Source: Thalassotalea sp. ND16A
GTDB lineage: Bacteria; Pseudomonadota; Gammaproteobacteria; Enterobacterales; Alteromonadaceae
DNA: 64,000 bases
Assembly (NCBI RefSeq): GCF_000764205.1
Contig: NZ_JQDZ01000030.1
Span: 78,968-142,967, forward strand
Direction: 5' to 3'
Below the pieces are notes generated by a model that was given only the letters and a program-made list of their open reading frames with translations, was not told where the DNA came from and searched no databases. A program made the translations under genes and the position numbers. How positions within the stretch are numbered: the first letter of the stretch is position 1; the number at the start of each line of letters is the position of its first letter. Positions 18,856-27,375 of this stretch are shown here, piece by piece.

Positions 18856-20442
18856 ATGAAAATATTAATGGCTGCTGCGGAAAATGACGCGTTAGCTGGT
18901 GGTAAAGTGGGGGGCATTGCTGATGTAGTACGTGATATCCCACTGGCATTGGCCAATATCGGTCAGCAGGTTGATGTGGTTATGCCGGGCTACGGCCGTT
19001 TTTCTCAGCTACCAGGGGCTCAACATATCAGCTCGTTGCAAGTGATGTTTGCTGGCCAGCAGCAATCGATTGATATTTTTAAAATTAAGCAGGATGATGC
19101 ATTAAGCGGATCAAAAGCTGGTTCTCAAGGCAAGGTAACTCAATGGGTCATTGAACATCCTTTGTTTGCCATGGGTGGCAACGGAAAAATTTACTGTGAT
19201 GATCCCGACAACCGGCCATTTGCAACCGATGCGACAAAGTTTGCATTATTCAGTGCTGCGCTCGCTAAAGCCATTATTAGCCAGGTCTTTGGTGACATTG
19301 ATGTATTGCATTTGCATGACTGGCATGCGGCAATGGTGTCAGTACTACGGGCCTATGATCCTGAATATCAGCAATTACAATCAATAAAAACTGTCTACAC
19401 CATTCACAATTTAGCGTTGCAAGGCATTAGACCTATTGATGATGATGAGTCGTCATTAAAAGCCTGGTTTCCTAATTTGCCTTATCAACAAGATAAAATT
19501 AATGATCCTCGGTATCCGCATTGTTTCAACCCGATGCGAGCTGGGATTAATTTGTCGGATAAAGTGCACGCGGTGTCACCGACCTATGCAAAAGAAATTC
19601 TAATACCGAGCAACAGTGAACAAGGATATTTTGGCGGTGAAGGTTTAGAAGATGATTTACGCTACTGTGCTGACTCCGGACGATTACACGGCATATTAAA
19701 TGGCTGTGAGTACCCGGAGAAAACGGTTAAGCGCTTACCTTTAACTGAGTTAATGCAGCTTTGTGAACAAGAGCAAATGAAATGGTTAGCCAATAAACCA
19801 TTGGTGGATAGTGCTCATTTAATTGCGATGACGCGGATAAAACAACTCGCCAGTCAAAAAATCAAAACTCACCCGTTAGTATTGACTTCGGTGGGACGAA
19901 TTACTGACCAAAAAGTTAGATTATTTCATCAACGAATGAGCAATGGTGAAACTGCGTTAGAACAATTATTAACGATTTTAGGTGATGCCGGTGTTTTCAT
20001 CCTGTTAGGCAGTGGTGACTCAAAGTTGGAAAACTTCTTGACCCAAATAGCAGCGAAAAAATCGAATTTTATTTTTCTCAAAGGCTACTCTGCAGCATTA
20101 TCTGAAAACATGTACAGCTCGGGTGATCTATTTCTAATGCCAAGTTCATTTGAGCCTTGTGGTATCAGCCAAATGCTGTCAATGCGAGCGGGACAACCTT
20201 GCCTGGCCCATAGTGTTGGGGGGTTATCTGATACTATTAACCATGATAAAAATGGTTTTACTTTTAATGGCGATAGTCCTCAGCACCAGACTGAAAATAT
20301 GCTTCGTTGTTTTCAGTCAGTATTAGACAAAAAACAGAACAATCCAAAAGCGTGGAACACGATTTCCACCAATGCCTTTAAATCCAGGTTTTTATGGCGT
20401 GATGTCGCCGAAGATTACCTTAAATATTTATATAGCAATTAA
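18856..20442 (+). CDS. glgA: Glycogen synthase (GT5)
   Basis: Adds glucose from ADP-glucose to the glycogen primer. 528 residues, longer than the E. coli enzyme but typical of the alteromonad branch. The N-terminal ADP-glucose loop reads AGGKVGGIADVVRDIP. HLHDWHAAMVS and VYTIHNLALQG follow, and the C-terminal nucleotide site is SSFEPCGISQM with SVGGLSDTI. ATG 18856 has AAAGGG 8 nt upstream; the GTG at 18847 is inside that site. It is the last intact gene of the glg run and is followed by the decay zone. Confidence 0.9.
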   Translation: MKILMAAAENDALAGGKVGGIADVVRDIPLALANIGQQVDVVMPGYGRFSQLPGAQHISSLQVMFAGQQQSIDIFKIKQDDALSGSKAGSQGKVTQWVIEHPLFAMGGNGKIYCDDPDNRPFATDATKFALFSAALAKAIISQVFGDIDVLHLHDWHAAMVSVLRAYDPEYQQLQSIKTVYTIHNLALQGIRPIDDDESSLKAWFPNLPYQQDKINDPRYPHCFNPMRAGINLSDKVHAVSPTYAKEILIPSNSEQGYFGGEGLEDDLRYCADSGRLHGILNGCEYPEKTVKRLPLTELMQLCEQEQMKWLANKPLVDSAHLIAMTRIKQLASQKIKTHPLVLTSVGRITDQKVRLFHQRMSNGETALEQLLTILGDAGVFILLGSGDSKLENFLTQIAAKKSNFIFLKGYSAALSENMYSSGDLFLMPSSFEPCGISQMLSMRAGQPCLAHSVGGLSDTINHDKNGFTFNGDSPQHQTENMLRCFQSVLDKKQNNPKAWNTISTNAFKSRFLWRDVAEDYLKYLYSN

Positions 20443-20907
20443 TCATACTCTGCTTTGCCTGGCTAGAGCTGAGCACTTATTCTTTTTATTCTGTTTTTTC
20501 ATCTTTTGTTCGAACATTCATGCCGAAGCCTCTGATTAATGTCTGATGTTTCCGACTAACAATATCCACCAAGGTTTTTGAATAGTCACCTCAAGCGTTT
20601 GAGTTAAGGGTGAGTCAAGAATTTTGATTTGTCAAGATAAGACGGTGTTTGTTTTTGGCTTGGCGTTGCGAACGAGCTAACAATGTTAATAATTATTGCT
20701 ATAAGCAAACTTTAAATGGATGCTTTTTATTAACTAGTGTTGCTTTTTTGCAACACTAGTTAATATGATAGAACTTAGTGATAATTTATGATTGTCAATT
20801 ATTTACTTATAAAACAAGGTGTTAACTTATTTTTATTGCATTTATAATTCTGGTTCTTAATTTGCTATAGAACAATTGTCATTCACATAATAAGAACCAG
20901 GATATTT
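20443..20907. other. Gene-poor stretch after glgA
   Basis: 465 bp with no credible gene. It contains the exceptional 16-bp hairpin at 20728-20765 and an inverted repeat CTGGTTCTTA (20850-20859) / TAAGAACCAG (20891-20900) that leads into the orphan signal-peptide start. No clear T-tailed terminator for glgA was found next to its stop. Confidence 0.6.
20728..20765. repeat. Perfect 16-bp inverted repeat with T6 loop
   Basis: The arms 20728-20743 and 20750-20765 are exact reverse complements (core TTAACTAGTGTTGC), separated by six Ts. No T-run follows on the plus strand, so this is not a standard terminator. It could be a mobile-element end, a cruciform-forming site or an mRNA 3' stabiliser for glgA. 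Confidence 0.6.
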
Positions 20908-21066
20908 ATGTTTCAACGTTTAATAGCAAAAAATGCGCTCGCGCTGTTAATCGGCGCTGCCATGCTTATTAGCAACCAGACTCACGCTCAGGGAATCAAA
21001 CCAAGCGCTTTCTTGAGCGAAAAGCCAGAGGGCTTTTTCTCTCGTTTGCCCTCGACAAATTCTTGA
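20908..21066 (+). pseudogene. Orphan signal peptide, gene interrupted by IS relic
   Basis: Starting from ATG 20908 with an AACCAGGA ribosome site, the frame gives a textbook Sec signal peptide: a basic start MFQRLIAKN, a hydrophobic ALALLIGAAMLIS, and THAQ at the cleavage site, about 28 residues. From about base 20990 the sequence is the antisense of the IS607-type relic, and the frame stops at 21066. The secreted protein that once followed is lost and I cannot identify it. Confidence 0.65.
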
Positions 21067-21470
21067 TATTGCTCGTGCCACTTGGCCAATCCCCAATTCC
21101 ACGAATTTTGATGCGAACGCTTGCCGTACATTCGGGCTGAAAATACCGTCATTAAAGTGATCACATCTTTGCAAAGTTCTTGCTCAAAGTTTAAACCCGA
21201 ACCCAAATCTTCCAGAACAACATCACAATATTGGCTGAGGTATTTAGCTTGGGTGACTAAATCTTTTTTCTGATCATGGGAGCTAACTCGAGCATAACCA
21301 ACTTTGATTTTCTCGGATTCGTTGAGTTTATAACGACGGTGATTGCCTAACGTTCGGCTATGTGAATTCAGTTTGCTATTGCGATCCCAGCGCCTCATAG
21401 TTTCGACTGAAACACCATAATGCTTTGCGGCCTCGCCTATACTCACTAAATCGAAGACTAAAGTTTTCAT
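20988..21470 (-). pseudogene. tnpA: IS607-type serine recombinase relic fused to TnpB fragment
   Basis: The N-terminus is a MerR-like helix-turn-helix (SIGEAAKHYGVSVETMRRWD) followed by the serine-recombinase core start GYARVSSHDQKKDL, the order found in IS607 TnpA. After EDLGSGLNF the frame jumps to EQELCKDVITLMTVFSARMY, so about 45-55 residues of the recombinase core are missing. Past YGKRSHQN it jumps again into SWNWGLAKWHEQYQEF, which resembles the start of TnpB, and it stops at 20988. At least two internal deletions therefore fused tnpA to a stub of tnpB. ATG 21470 has AGGTGG upstream. The product should be inactive, although the reading frame has survived. Confidence 0.82.
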
Positions 21471-21502
21471 AATCACCACCTCATGATCAGGTTTAGGCAA
21501 TT

Positions 21503-21919
21503 ATCCGCCAATACCAAGGTGCCTGGCCGGATTGTGTTTTATTGCTAGTTATAGCAGATGATTTAACGGCAATCGCCATCGCGATTGATCCGCTGCTGAT
21601 CAATCAGAGTCTGATTAATTTAATTAATAATGCGGTCCAGGTAAATCAAAACCTAACGCGGATGAAAGTGATTATCTCAGTGAAAGTAGTAGATAACAAC
21701 AGGGTCAGTGTGATCGTTTTCAATGAAGGCAAGATCATCGCTGAAGATAAACAATCAGTTATTTTTAATTTGTATTACTCTAGCCAGGAGCATAAAAAAA
21801 ATCAAAGGCTTAGGTTTATCAATTGTGAAAAAATATTGTTAGACCAAGGTGCTGATATTTGCTGTTTGGCCGAAGACAAGGGCGCTGCTTTTCAAATTAC
21901 CTTGCCATTGATAACGTAA
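21503..21919 (+). pseudogene. Histidine kinase remnant (NtrY-like ATPase domain)
   Basis: From about 21545 the frame reads ADDLTAIAIAIDPLLINQ then LINLINNAVQVNQ, the N-box of a HATPase_c domain, and ends in AEDKGAAFQITLPLI, the usual C-terminus. No H-box, sensor or membrane part remains, and the G1 and G2 boxes are degraded. The only candidate start is a TTG at 21542. Its position directly before a sigma-54 response-regulator remnant suggests an NtrY-like partner kinase that lost its 5' part, perhaps together with the arrival or decay of the IS607 element. Confidence 0.75.
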
Positions 21920-21945
21920 ATTCATGGAGAAATAAGAAAAAATTT

Positions 21946-22602
21946 ATGATGAATAAAAAAATACTGATTGTTGATGATGAAATCAATATTTGTCGTAGCA
22001 TTAAAGCTTGTCTTGAGCCGGAAGGTTATACGGTTACCAGCTGTATGCAAGCAGATAAAGCGAAAAAAGGTTTTTTTGAAGTCGCCGACAACGGTACGTT
22101 ATTTCTTGATGAAATTGCCGATATGCCACTCAGTTCACAATCAAGTTTATTGCGGGTGTTAGAAAGTAAAGAATTGCAGAAAGTGGGTTCTGATAAAATA
22201 ACTAAAGTCGATGTTCGCTTATTAGCGGCGAGTCATAAAGATTTAAAAGCATTAATTGCACAAGGTCTATTTCGGGAAGACTTGTATTATCGTATCAATG
22301 TCATTCCAATAAAATCGCCGTCATTACGAGAACGCAGTAGTGACATCCCGTTATTGGTTGAACATTTTATTGACCGTATTTGTCAGCGTAATGGCATGGC
22401 AATAAAGACCATTGATGATAGTTGCAATGAGATATTGGCCGAATATGCCTGGCCTGGCAATGTTCGAGAGTATTTATTAAAAAAAATAGAACAATATCAG
22501 GGCAATATCACCGAAGTTGCGAAATCATTAATGATCGACAGAACCCATCTTCATAAAAAGTTAACTCAACACGGGATTAAGCGCCATCAACGTTTTGATT
22601 GA
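21946..22602 (+). pseudogene. NtrX-like sigma-54 response regulator with internal deletions
   Basis: 219 codons remain of what should be about 450. The first 35 residues are a receiver start (KILIVDDEINICRSI) without the phospho-acceptor Asp. The frame then jumps to KGFFEVADNGTLFLDEIADM in the AAA+ domain, so the rest of the receiver, Walker A and the GAFTGA loop are missing. The AAA+ part runs to YAWPGNVRE, then jumps again to the C-terminal helix-turn-helix region GNITEVAKSLMIDRTHLHKK. The DNA-binding tail resembles NtrX. Two in-frame deletions leave an open frame with no capacity for ATP hydrolysis or sigma-54 contact. Residual DNA binding cannot be excluded. Confidence 0.8.
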
Positions 22603-22907
22603 TACTCGTCAATTCTCCCACCTATCTGTTTGTAAAACTCATCTGCTAAGTTATAAAAACGGTCCTGCTAAAGCGGGGTCGTTCTTTGATCCATTTACGT
22701 TTTGAAATATAAAAATTTATTGTGAGCACAAACTTTGTGTATAAAAAGAATTTGTGTGATCAGTGGTATTATATTATTTGTATTATAATTATTGTAAATA
22801 TATTTTATACAATATAAGATATAAATAGTCGGTTAACATCCGGCTAACAATAATTAGAATTTCAACAGCAAAATTGAATGGCGTATTTGTCAGGGGAAAA
22901 TTGTTAA
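22603..22907. other. Upstream region of the TonB receptor
   Basis: 305 bp of very AT-rich sequence. No ORF or clear palindromic operator is visible. It must hold the promoter of the receptor gene, but I could not single out a convincing -35/-10 pair. Confidence 0.5.
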
Positions 22908-25625
22908 ATGAATAATAAAAAATCAAAACTAAAATATTTATCTATGCTCATTATGCTGAACTTAGGTATCTCTACTGCAATTAATGCAGAGGAAGTGACG
23001 AGCAAGGATGAAAATGATGACGAGGTTGAAGTTATCACGGTAACAGGCATTCGCGGCAGCTTGATTAAATCCCAAGACATTAAAATGGATTCTGGCACAG
23101 TAGTAGATGCCATTACCGCCGAAGATATCGGTAAATTTCCAGATCAAAACGTGGCCGAATCTTTGCAACGGATCACTGGCGTATCAATAGATCGCAAGGG
23201 GGGGGAAGGTCAATTAATTACTGTGCGTGGCATGGGACCAGAGTTTACCTCAGTGCTAATGAATCGCCGTACTTTGGCAACAACTAGTGGTGGTAGAGCA
23301 TTTAGTTTTGATATTCTTGCCTCTGAATTAATCAGTGGTGCAGAAGTACATAAAACTCAGTCGGCACATTTGCAAGAAGGTGCCATTGGCGCAACAGTGA
23401 ATGTTACCACTTTCAAACCGTTCGATATTCCTGGCTTTAAAGCAACAGCAAGTGTAAAAGCCCAATACGATGAGATGACCGAAGAGACAAGTCCACAATT
23501 TTCAGGTCTGATCAGCAATACCTTTGATGACGATAAATTTGGCGTGTTGGTATCATTTGCCCACAATGAGCGTAAAAGCCGCTACGATTCAGCGAACACG
23601 GCTTACTACTGGCATACCGATTTAACCATGGATGATGACACCTATTACGACGATGTCTATTTTCCGCAAAACTATGATCAAATAGCCCAAACCGAAGAAC
23701 GCACTCGTACTGGTGGCACCGCCGTTTTTCAATACCAACCATCAGATAACCTAGCATTTACTGCCGATGCACTATATTCGAAATACGATGTCGATTATCG
23801 TCAAGATATTTTAGCTCATTGGTTTACCAAAAGTCAGTTAACCGATGTTGAATTAGATGAAAATGGCACCTTGGTTAAACTCTCGATGGGCAAGGGCAGT
23901 AATAGCGATGTCATGGTACGCCAATCTTCGACGAGCAATGAACTAATCGCCTTTGGTTTTAATGCCGATTGGGCTGTGCGTGATGACTTAAATTTTAATT
24001 TTGATGTAAGTTATTCGGAAGCGGAATCAGATCCGAAAAAAGGCTCTACTGATACCGTAGCGTCGCGCCCTGGTGATTATACCTATGATCGAAGTTCAGG
24101 TGCACAATTGCCAGAGTTAACCTTTGATCGCAGTGATTCTGCTGACGGATTAAAAGCCGGTTGGGGTGAACGGTTTGGTACGGTGCGCAAAGATGACGTA
24201 TTGGAAGTGAAAGTGGATGGTCAATGGACGGTTGATCAAGGTGCTTTGGCAAAGATTGGTTTCGGAGCTATGCTCTCTGATCGTACTTTATCGAGTAAAA
24301 AGCAAAGAACCACTCGACCTATGCCGTGGTTATGGGGTGATAACAGCAACCCCATTTTGTTACCAGCAAGTATGTTTACTAGCTTTGATGCGGATGGCTT
24401 TTTATCTGGTGGCAGTGGTTCACCTGAGCAATCTTGGCTGACTTTTAATTCGGAAGATTTTTTCGACTATTTAACCTCTCCTGACGTCGTTGCACAAATG
24501 GATGACCCTGAGTATACCCAGCAACTGATTGAAGAAAACGATGGCTTTACCATGCATCAAGTACCATGGACCTATGAAATTAATGAAGAGTTAAAAGCTT
24601 TATATGTGGATTTCTATCTTGATGGTGAATTGGCCAGCATGCCTTGGTCAATTACCACCGGTATGCGCTATGTTGAAACGACCAGCGAGGCCGATGGCTT
24701 TGCGATTCCGTTATTAGATTTAGAACCATCAACGTCTAAACCGGGCTTTGTAAATGCCATTGAGGGTGATGATTATGCCCCGATCACAGTTAAGCATACC
24801 TATGATAATTGGCTACCAAGCTTCAATGCTAAAATAGAAATCGTTGAAGATGTGATTGCCCGCTTTGCTTATTCAAAAAGTATTACTCGCCCAGAGCTTG
24901 ATGAAATGTCCCCTGAATCAGGATACGGCGGCGGCGATGTGAATAACTTAAGCGGTTGGGGTTCTAACCCTAAGTTGATGCCATTTGAATCTAAAAACCT
25001 GGATCTTGCGCTTGAGTGGTATTATGACGAAGGCAGTTATGCGGCCGTTGCCATGTTTACCAAAGATGTTGATGGTTATTTAGATTATGATGAAGTGAAA
25101 GAAGTGGTCACCGTTCCAAGCGGCAGTTATGACTACAAAATTTCTCGCCCGGTTAATTCTGACGAAGCCGAAATTGAAGGTTATGAAATTGCTTTGCAAC
25201 ACATGTTCACAAGCCTGCCGGCACCATTTGATGGCTTAGGTTTTATTGTTAATAAAACGTTTGTTGATAGTGAATCCACCGCTGATGAAGAAGGTAAGTC
25301 ATTGCCGCTCATTGGTTTGGGTGATTCGTCTAACTTAATCTTATTTTATGAAAAAGATAAAATTCAATTCCGTGTGGCGTACAACAAGCGTGACCGCTTT
25401 ATGCAATCGAAACCGCGTTCATGGCGTGATGGCCACTATGTGGATGATTATAAACAAGTGGATGTCAGTGCTAGCTACGACTTCAATGAGAATGTCACTG
25501 TTTTTATTGAAGGCATTAATGTTACCAATGAGCTTTATACCACTACTGCAAAATATTCGAATCAATACCTAGATATCACAGAGACTGGTGCACGTTACTC
25601 TGTTGGTGTTCGCGGAACGTTCTAA
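22908..25625 (+). CDS. TonB-dependent receptor (carbohydrate-uptake type)
   Basis: Outer-membrane gated channel of 905 residues, energised by TonB. A signal peptide ends near INA-EE (residue 27). The TonB box region is VEVITVTGIRGSL. The plug follows (AEDIGKFPDQNVAESLQRI, then GRAFSFDILASELISGAEVH), and the C-terminus ends in VGVRGTF with the terminal Phe of outer-membrane barrels. The plug style is that of the TonB-Xanth-Caul group, which often takes up oligosaccharides; the ligand is not shown by sequence. GGGGAAAA precedes ATG 22908. A run of eight Gs lies in the plug region at 23198-23205. It appears monocistronic. Confidence 0.92.
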   Translation: MNNKKSKLKYLSMLIMLNLGISTAINAEEVTSKDENDDEVEVITVTGIRGSLIKSQDIKMDSGTVVDAITAEDIGKFPDQNVAESLQRITGVSIDRKGGEGQLITVRGMGPEFTSVLMNRRTLATTSGGRAFSFDILASELISGAEVHKTQSAHLQEGAIGATVNVTTFKPFDIPGFKATASVKAQYDEMTEETSPQFSGLISNTFDDDKFGVLVSFAHNERKSRYDSANTAYYWHTDLTMDDDTYYDDVYFPQNYDQIAQTEERTRTGGTAVFQYQPSDNLAFTADALYSKYDVDYRQDILAHWFTKSQLTDVELDENGTLVKLSMGKGSNSDVMVRQSSTSNELIAFGFNADWAVRDDLNFNFDVSYSEAESDPKKGSTDTVASRPGDYTYDRSSGAQLPELTFDRSDSADGLKAGWGERFGTVRKDDVLEVKVDGQWTVDQGALAKIGFGAMLSDRTLSSKKQRTTRPMPWLWGDNSNPILLPASMFTSFDADGFLSGGSGSPEQSWLTFNSEDFFDYLTSPDVVAQMDDPEYTQQLIEENDGFTMHQVPWTYEINEELKALYVDFYLDGELASMPWSITTGMRYVETTSEADGFAIPLLDLEPSTSKPGFVNAIEGDDYAPITVKHTYDNWLPSFNAKIEIVEDVIARFAYSKSITRPELDEMSPESGYGGGDVNNLSGWGSNPKLMPFESKNLDLALEWYYDEGSYAAVAMFTKDVDGYLDYDEVKEVVTVPSGSYDYKISRPVNSDEAEIEGYEIALQHMFTSLPAPFDGLGFIVNKTFVDSESTADEEGKSLPLIGLGDSSNLILFYEKDKIQFRVAYNKRDRFMQSKPRSWRDGHYVDDYKQVDVSASYDFNENVTVFIEGINVTNELYTTTAKYSNQYLDITETGARYSVGVRGTF

Positions 25626-25636
25626 TCTCCTCCCTA

Positions 25637-25656
25637 TGAGCAAACGGATTTGCTCA
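25637..25656 (+). terminator. Possible terminator after the TonB receptor
   Basis: TGAGCAAA and TTTGCTCA form a perfect 8-bp stem with a CGGA tetraloop, 12 bp after the stop codon. There is no strong T-run afterwards, so termination is plausible but not certain. Confidence 0.45.
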
Positions 25657-25871
25657 CTCTGGCTGTTATCACTGTAATTTTTACTTTAAATTGTTTTACC
25701 TTTATCTACTCAGAGTAAAATACCTACGGTTCTTACGCTTCAGCAGCGGAAAACTAAATACTCTAGTAGTCATAGCAAAATTTGTTTTAAAACAATGAAT
25801 AAAAAACTATGAATGTTATAATGTGTCTCTATAATAGCTATTCATATTAAATATTAATACCGAGGTAGAAA

Positions 25872-26987
25872 ATGGGTCTCCGTCGCAGTAAAACCAGTAA
25901 AGTTTATTTGCCTTCTAATTCACGTTACAGCCAATTTTTATTGGCTGAGTTCAAAATTACCGATAATTTAATCGAGCAGTTTGAAAAACCAGAAAATAAT
26001 GACAAATTGAAACCGTGGCAAAGTTTTTATCAACAATTGTCTGAACAATTGTTTACTGTGTGTGAAGCTGAAGAATTAAACACAGTACATTTTATTGCCA
26101 ACGATAAGTTACCTCGAGTACGTTTCAGTGAGGAAGTACGTCATTGGAAAACCGAACAACAAATAACGATTTTCTATAACCCGGAATATCACCAGTGTTA
26201 TAAAGCTCATTTTGACGGCGCCGTACGAGCAAAAAAAGTGTCTTTATTATTCTTAGCTACGGGTGACAGCATTCGTACCAGTGCCGCTGATTTTCATCAA
26301 AAAGTTAGTAAAGCAGTGGCAACATTAATAAAACAACTGAACATACCTGCTGAAAAAGTACGTCTTAGAGATCATCAACATTTAACCTACGATTTATTTG
26401 CCAAAGATAAAAATGTGGAAGGCACGAATGCGCACACATTGCGTTTGATCCGCAGACGTTACAAAGCGGCTGATTTTATCTTGCCAGAAAAGCACGACAC
26501 TATCAGTTACGTAGTGGCAAGCATTCCAGTGTCACGTAAATTGATAAAACGAGCAGGGATTAATTTGGTTGGGGCTAAATCATATTCTCCTTTGTATCAA
26601 ATGTTAAGCGATGCGAGTAGCAGTGCTGCAACACAATTTGATTTGAAAAATGGTGCCTTTATTGCCAATGGTTTAACGCCAATCGTACGTAATAGTTCAA
26701 CCAAGCCGGAGCAAGCGGTAGGTGAGCTGCAAATGTTAGGTTTTGATCCACAACAGCCTAAACATGAATTCTACTGTTCATGGCAAGATAATCATTTGGT
26801 CGATTATGTGCAAATAATATTTGCTGCGACTGAGCAAGACATCAAAGACAAAGGCTATAGCAAGTTTGTTGACAATGTCGATAAATCATTAAGAAAAATG
26901 GCTAACGCACTTGATATGACCCCTGAGCGTGATGAAATTGCAGTTCGCTTTCATCAACACCTTGCTTATTCATTGAATCAATCTTAA
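25872..26987 (+). CDS. DUF3083 family protein, unknown function
   Basis: 371 residues, cytoplasmic by sequence: no signal peptide or membrane segment. It starts with MGLRRSKTSKVYLPSNSRYS and contains LNTVHFIANDKLPRVRF and ITIFYNPEYHQCYKAHFDGA. From memory it matches the DUF3083 family of Shewanella, Colwellia and relatives, which has no assigned role. The surface is rich in Lys, His and Arg, and several HQHLxY repeats (DHQHLTYDLF, FHQHLAYSLN) recur. GAGGTAGAAA precedes ATG 25872. Single gene, followed by a strong terminator. Confidence 0.7.
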   Translation: MGLRRSKTSKVYLPSNSRYSQFLLAEFKITDNLIEQFEKPENNDKLKPWQSFYQQLSEQLFTVCEAEELNTVHFIANDKLPRVRFSEEVRHWKTEQQITIFYNPEYHQCYKAHFDGAVRAKKVSLLFLATGDSIRTSAADFHQKVSKAVATLIKQLNIPAEKVRLRDHQHLTYDLFAKDKNVEGTNAHTLRLIRRRYKAADFILPEKHDTISYVVASIPVSRKLIKRAGINLVGAKSYSPLYQMLSDASSSAATQFDLKNGAFIANGLTPIVRNSSTKPEQAVGELQMLGFDPQQPKHEFYCSWQDNHLVDYVQIIFAATEQDIKDKGYSKFVDNVDKSLRKMANALDMTPERDEIAVRFHQHLAYSLNQS

Positions 26988-27067
26988 TTTAATTGCAGTT
27001 TATTAGTCTCGACATATTCACTTTTAATGGGTATGGTATGAGCCACTAAGACAACTAGCATTGCTAG

Positions 27068-27095
27068 AAAAGCGCTCTTATTTGAGCGCTTTTTT
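27068..27095 (+). terminator. Intrinsic terminator after the DUF3083 gene
   Basis: AAAAGCGCTC and GAGCGCTTTT form a perfect stem with a 6-nt loop, running straight into a T-tract. This is a classical Rho-independent terminator. Confidence 0.88.
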
Positions 27096-27139
27096 ATTGC
27101 TCGGTGAAAAAGTCATAAAACTTTTTATAGTAAAATTGC

Positions 27140-27218
27140 TCGCCATTATTTTTCTTGGGTAAAAAATGGCTCGCCACTATTTTGTTGTTATGATTTTATT
27201 CGCCATTTTATCTCGCCA
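27140..27218 (+). repeat. Four TCGCCA direct repeats
   Basis: TCGCCA occurs at 27140, 27171, 27200 and 27213, each followed by an AT-rich tail such as TTATTTTT or CTATTTTG. The first three are about 30 bp apart, close to three helical turns. They lie 105-183 bp upstream of the sigma-54-like promoter, where activator sites are expected. Binding by an activator is a guess. Confidence 0.4.
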
Positions 27219-27322
27219 TATTTTCTCTGACTAACAAACGCTGAACAGTTACAGTGTAAGCTTTGTCTGATTAATTAACTGAAAGCCGGAAATATTCAGG
27301 CTGTTAAGTTAACTGGTTGTTT

Positions 27323-27338
27323 TGGCACGATTTTCGCT
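27323..27338 (+). promoter_or_regulatory. Candidate sigma-54 (-24/-12) promoter of the S8 protease gene
   Basis: TGGCACG-ATTT-TCGCT keeps the GG and GC doublets exactly 10 bp apart (GG 27324-27325, GC 27336-27337), the invariant RpoN spacing. It differs from the TGGCACG-N4-TTGCW consensus at one base. It lies 37 bp before ATG 27376, leaving a short leader. A sigma-54 activator is encoded 8.5 kb downstream in the same block. Confidence 0.5.
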
Positions 27339-27375
27339 TTACTAAAAATAACAATAATAATCATTGGTGAAAATA

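Larger units (their letters stand above)
26988..27375. other. Intergenic region with terminator, TCGCCA repeats and sigma-54-like promoter
   Basis: 388 bp without a gene. In order it holds the terminator of the DUF3083 gene (27068-27095), four TCGCCA repeats each followed by T/A-rich sequence (27140, 27171, 27200 and 27213), and a candidate sigma-54 promoter at 27323-27338 in front of the S8 protease. Confidence 0.6.

Noticed and set aside
25817..25835. Two TATAAT hexamers before the DUF3083 gene
   Set aside because: No acceptable -35 hexamer at 16-18 bp for either; in AT-rich DNA such matches are expected by chance.
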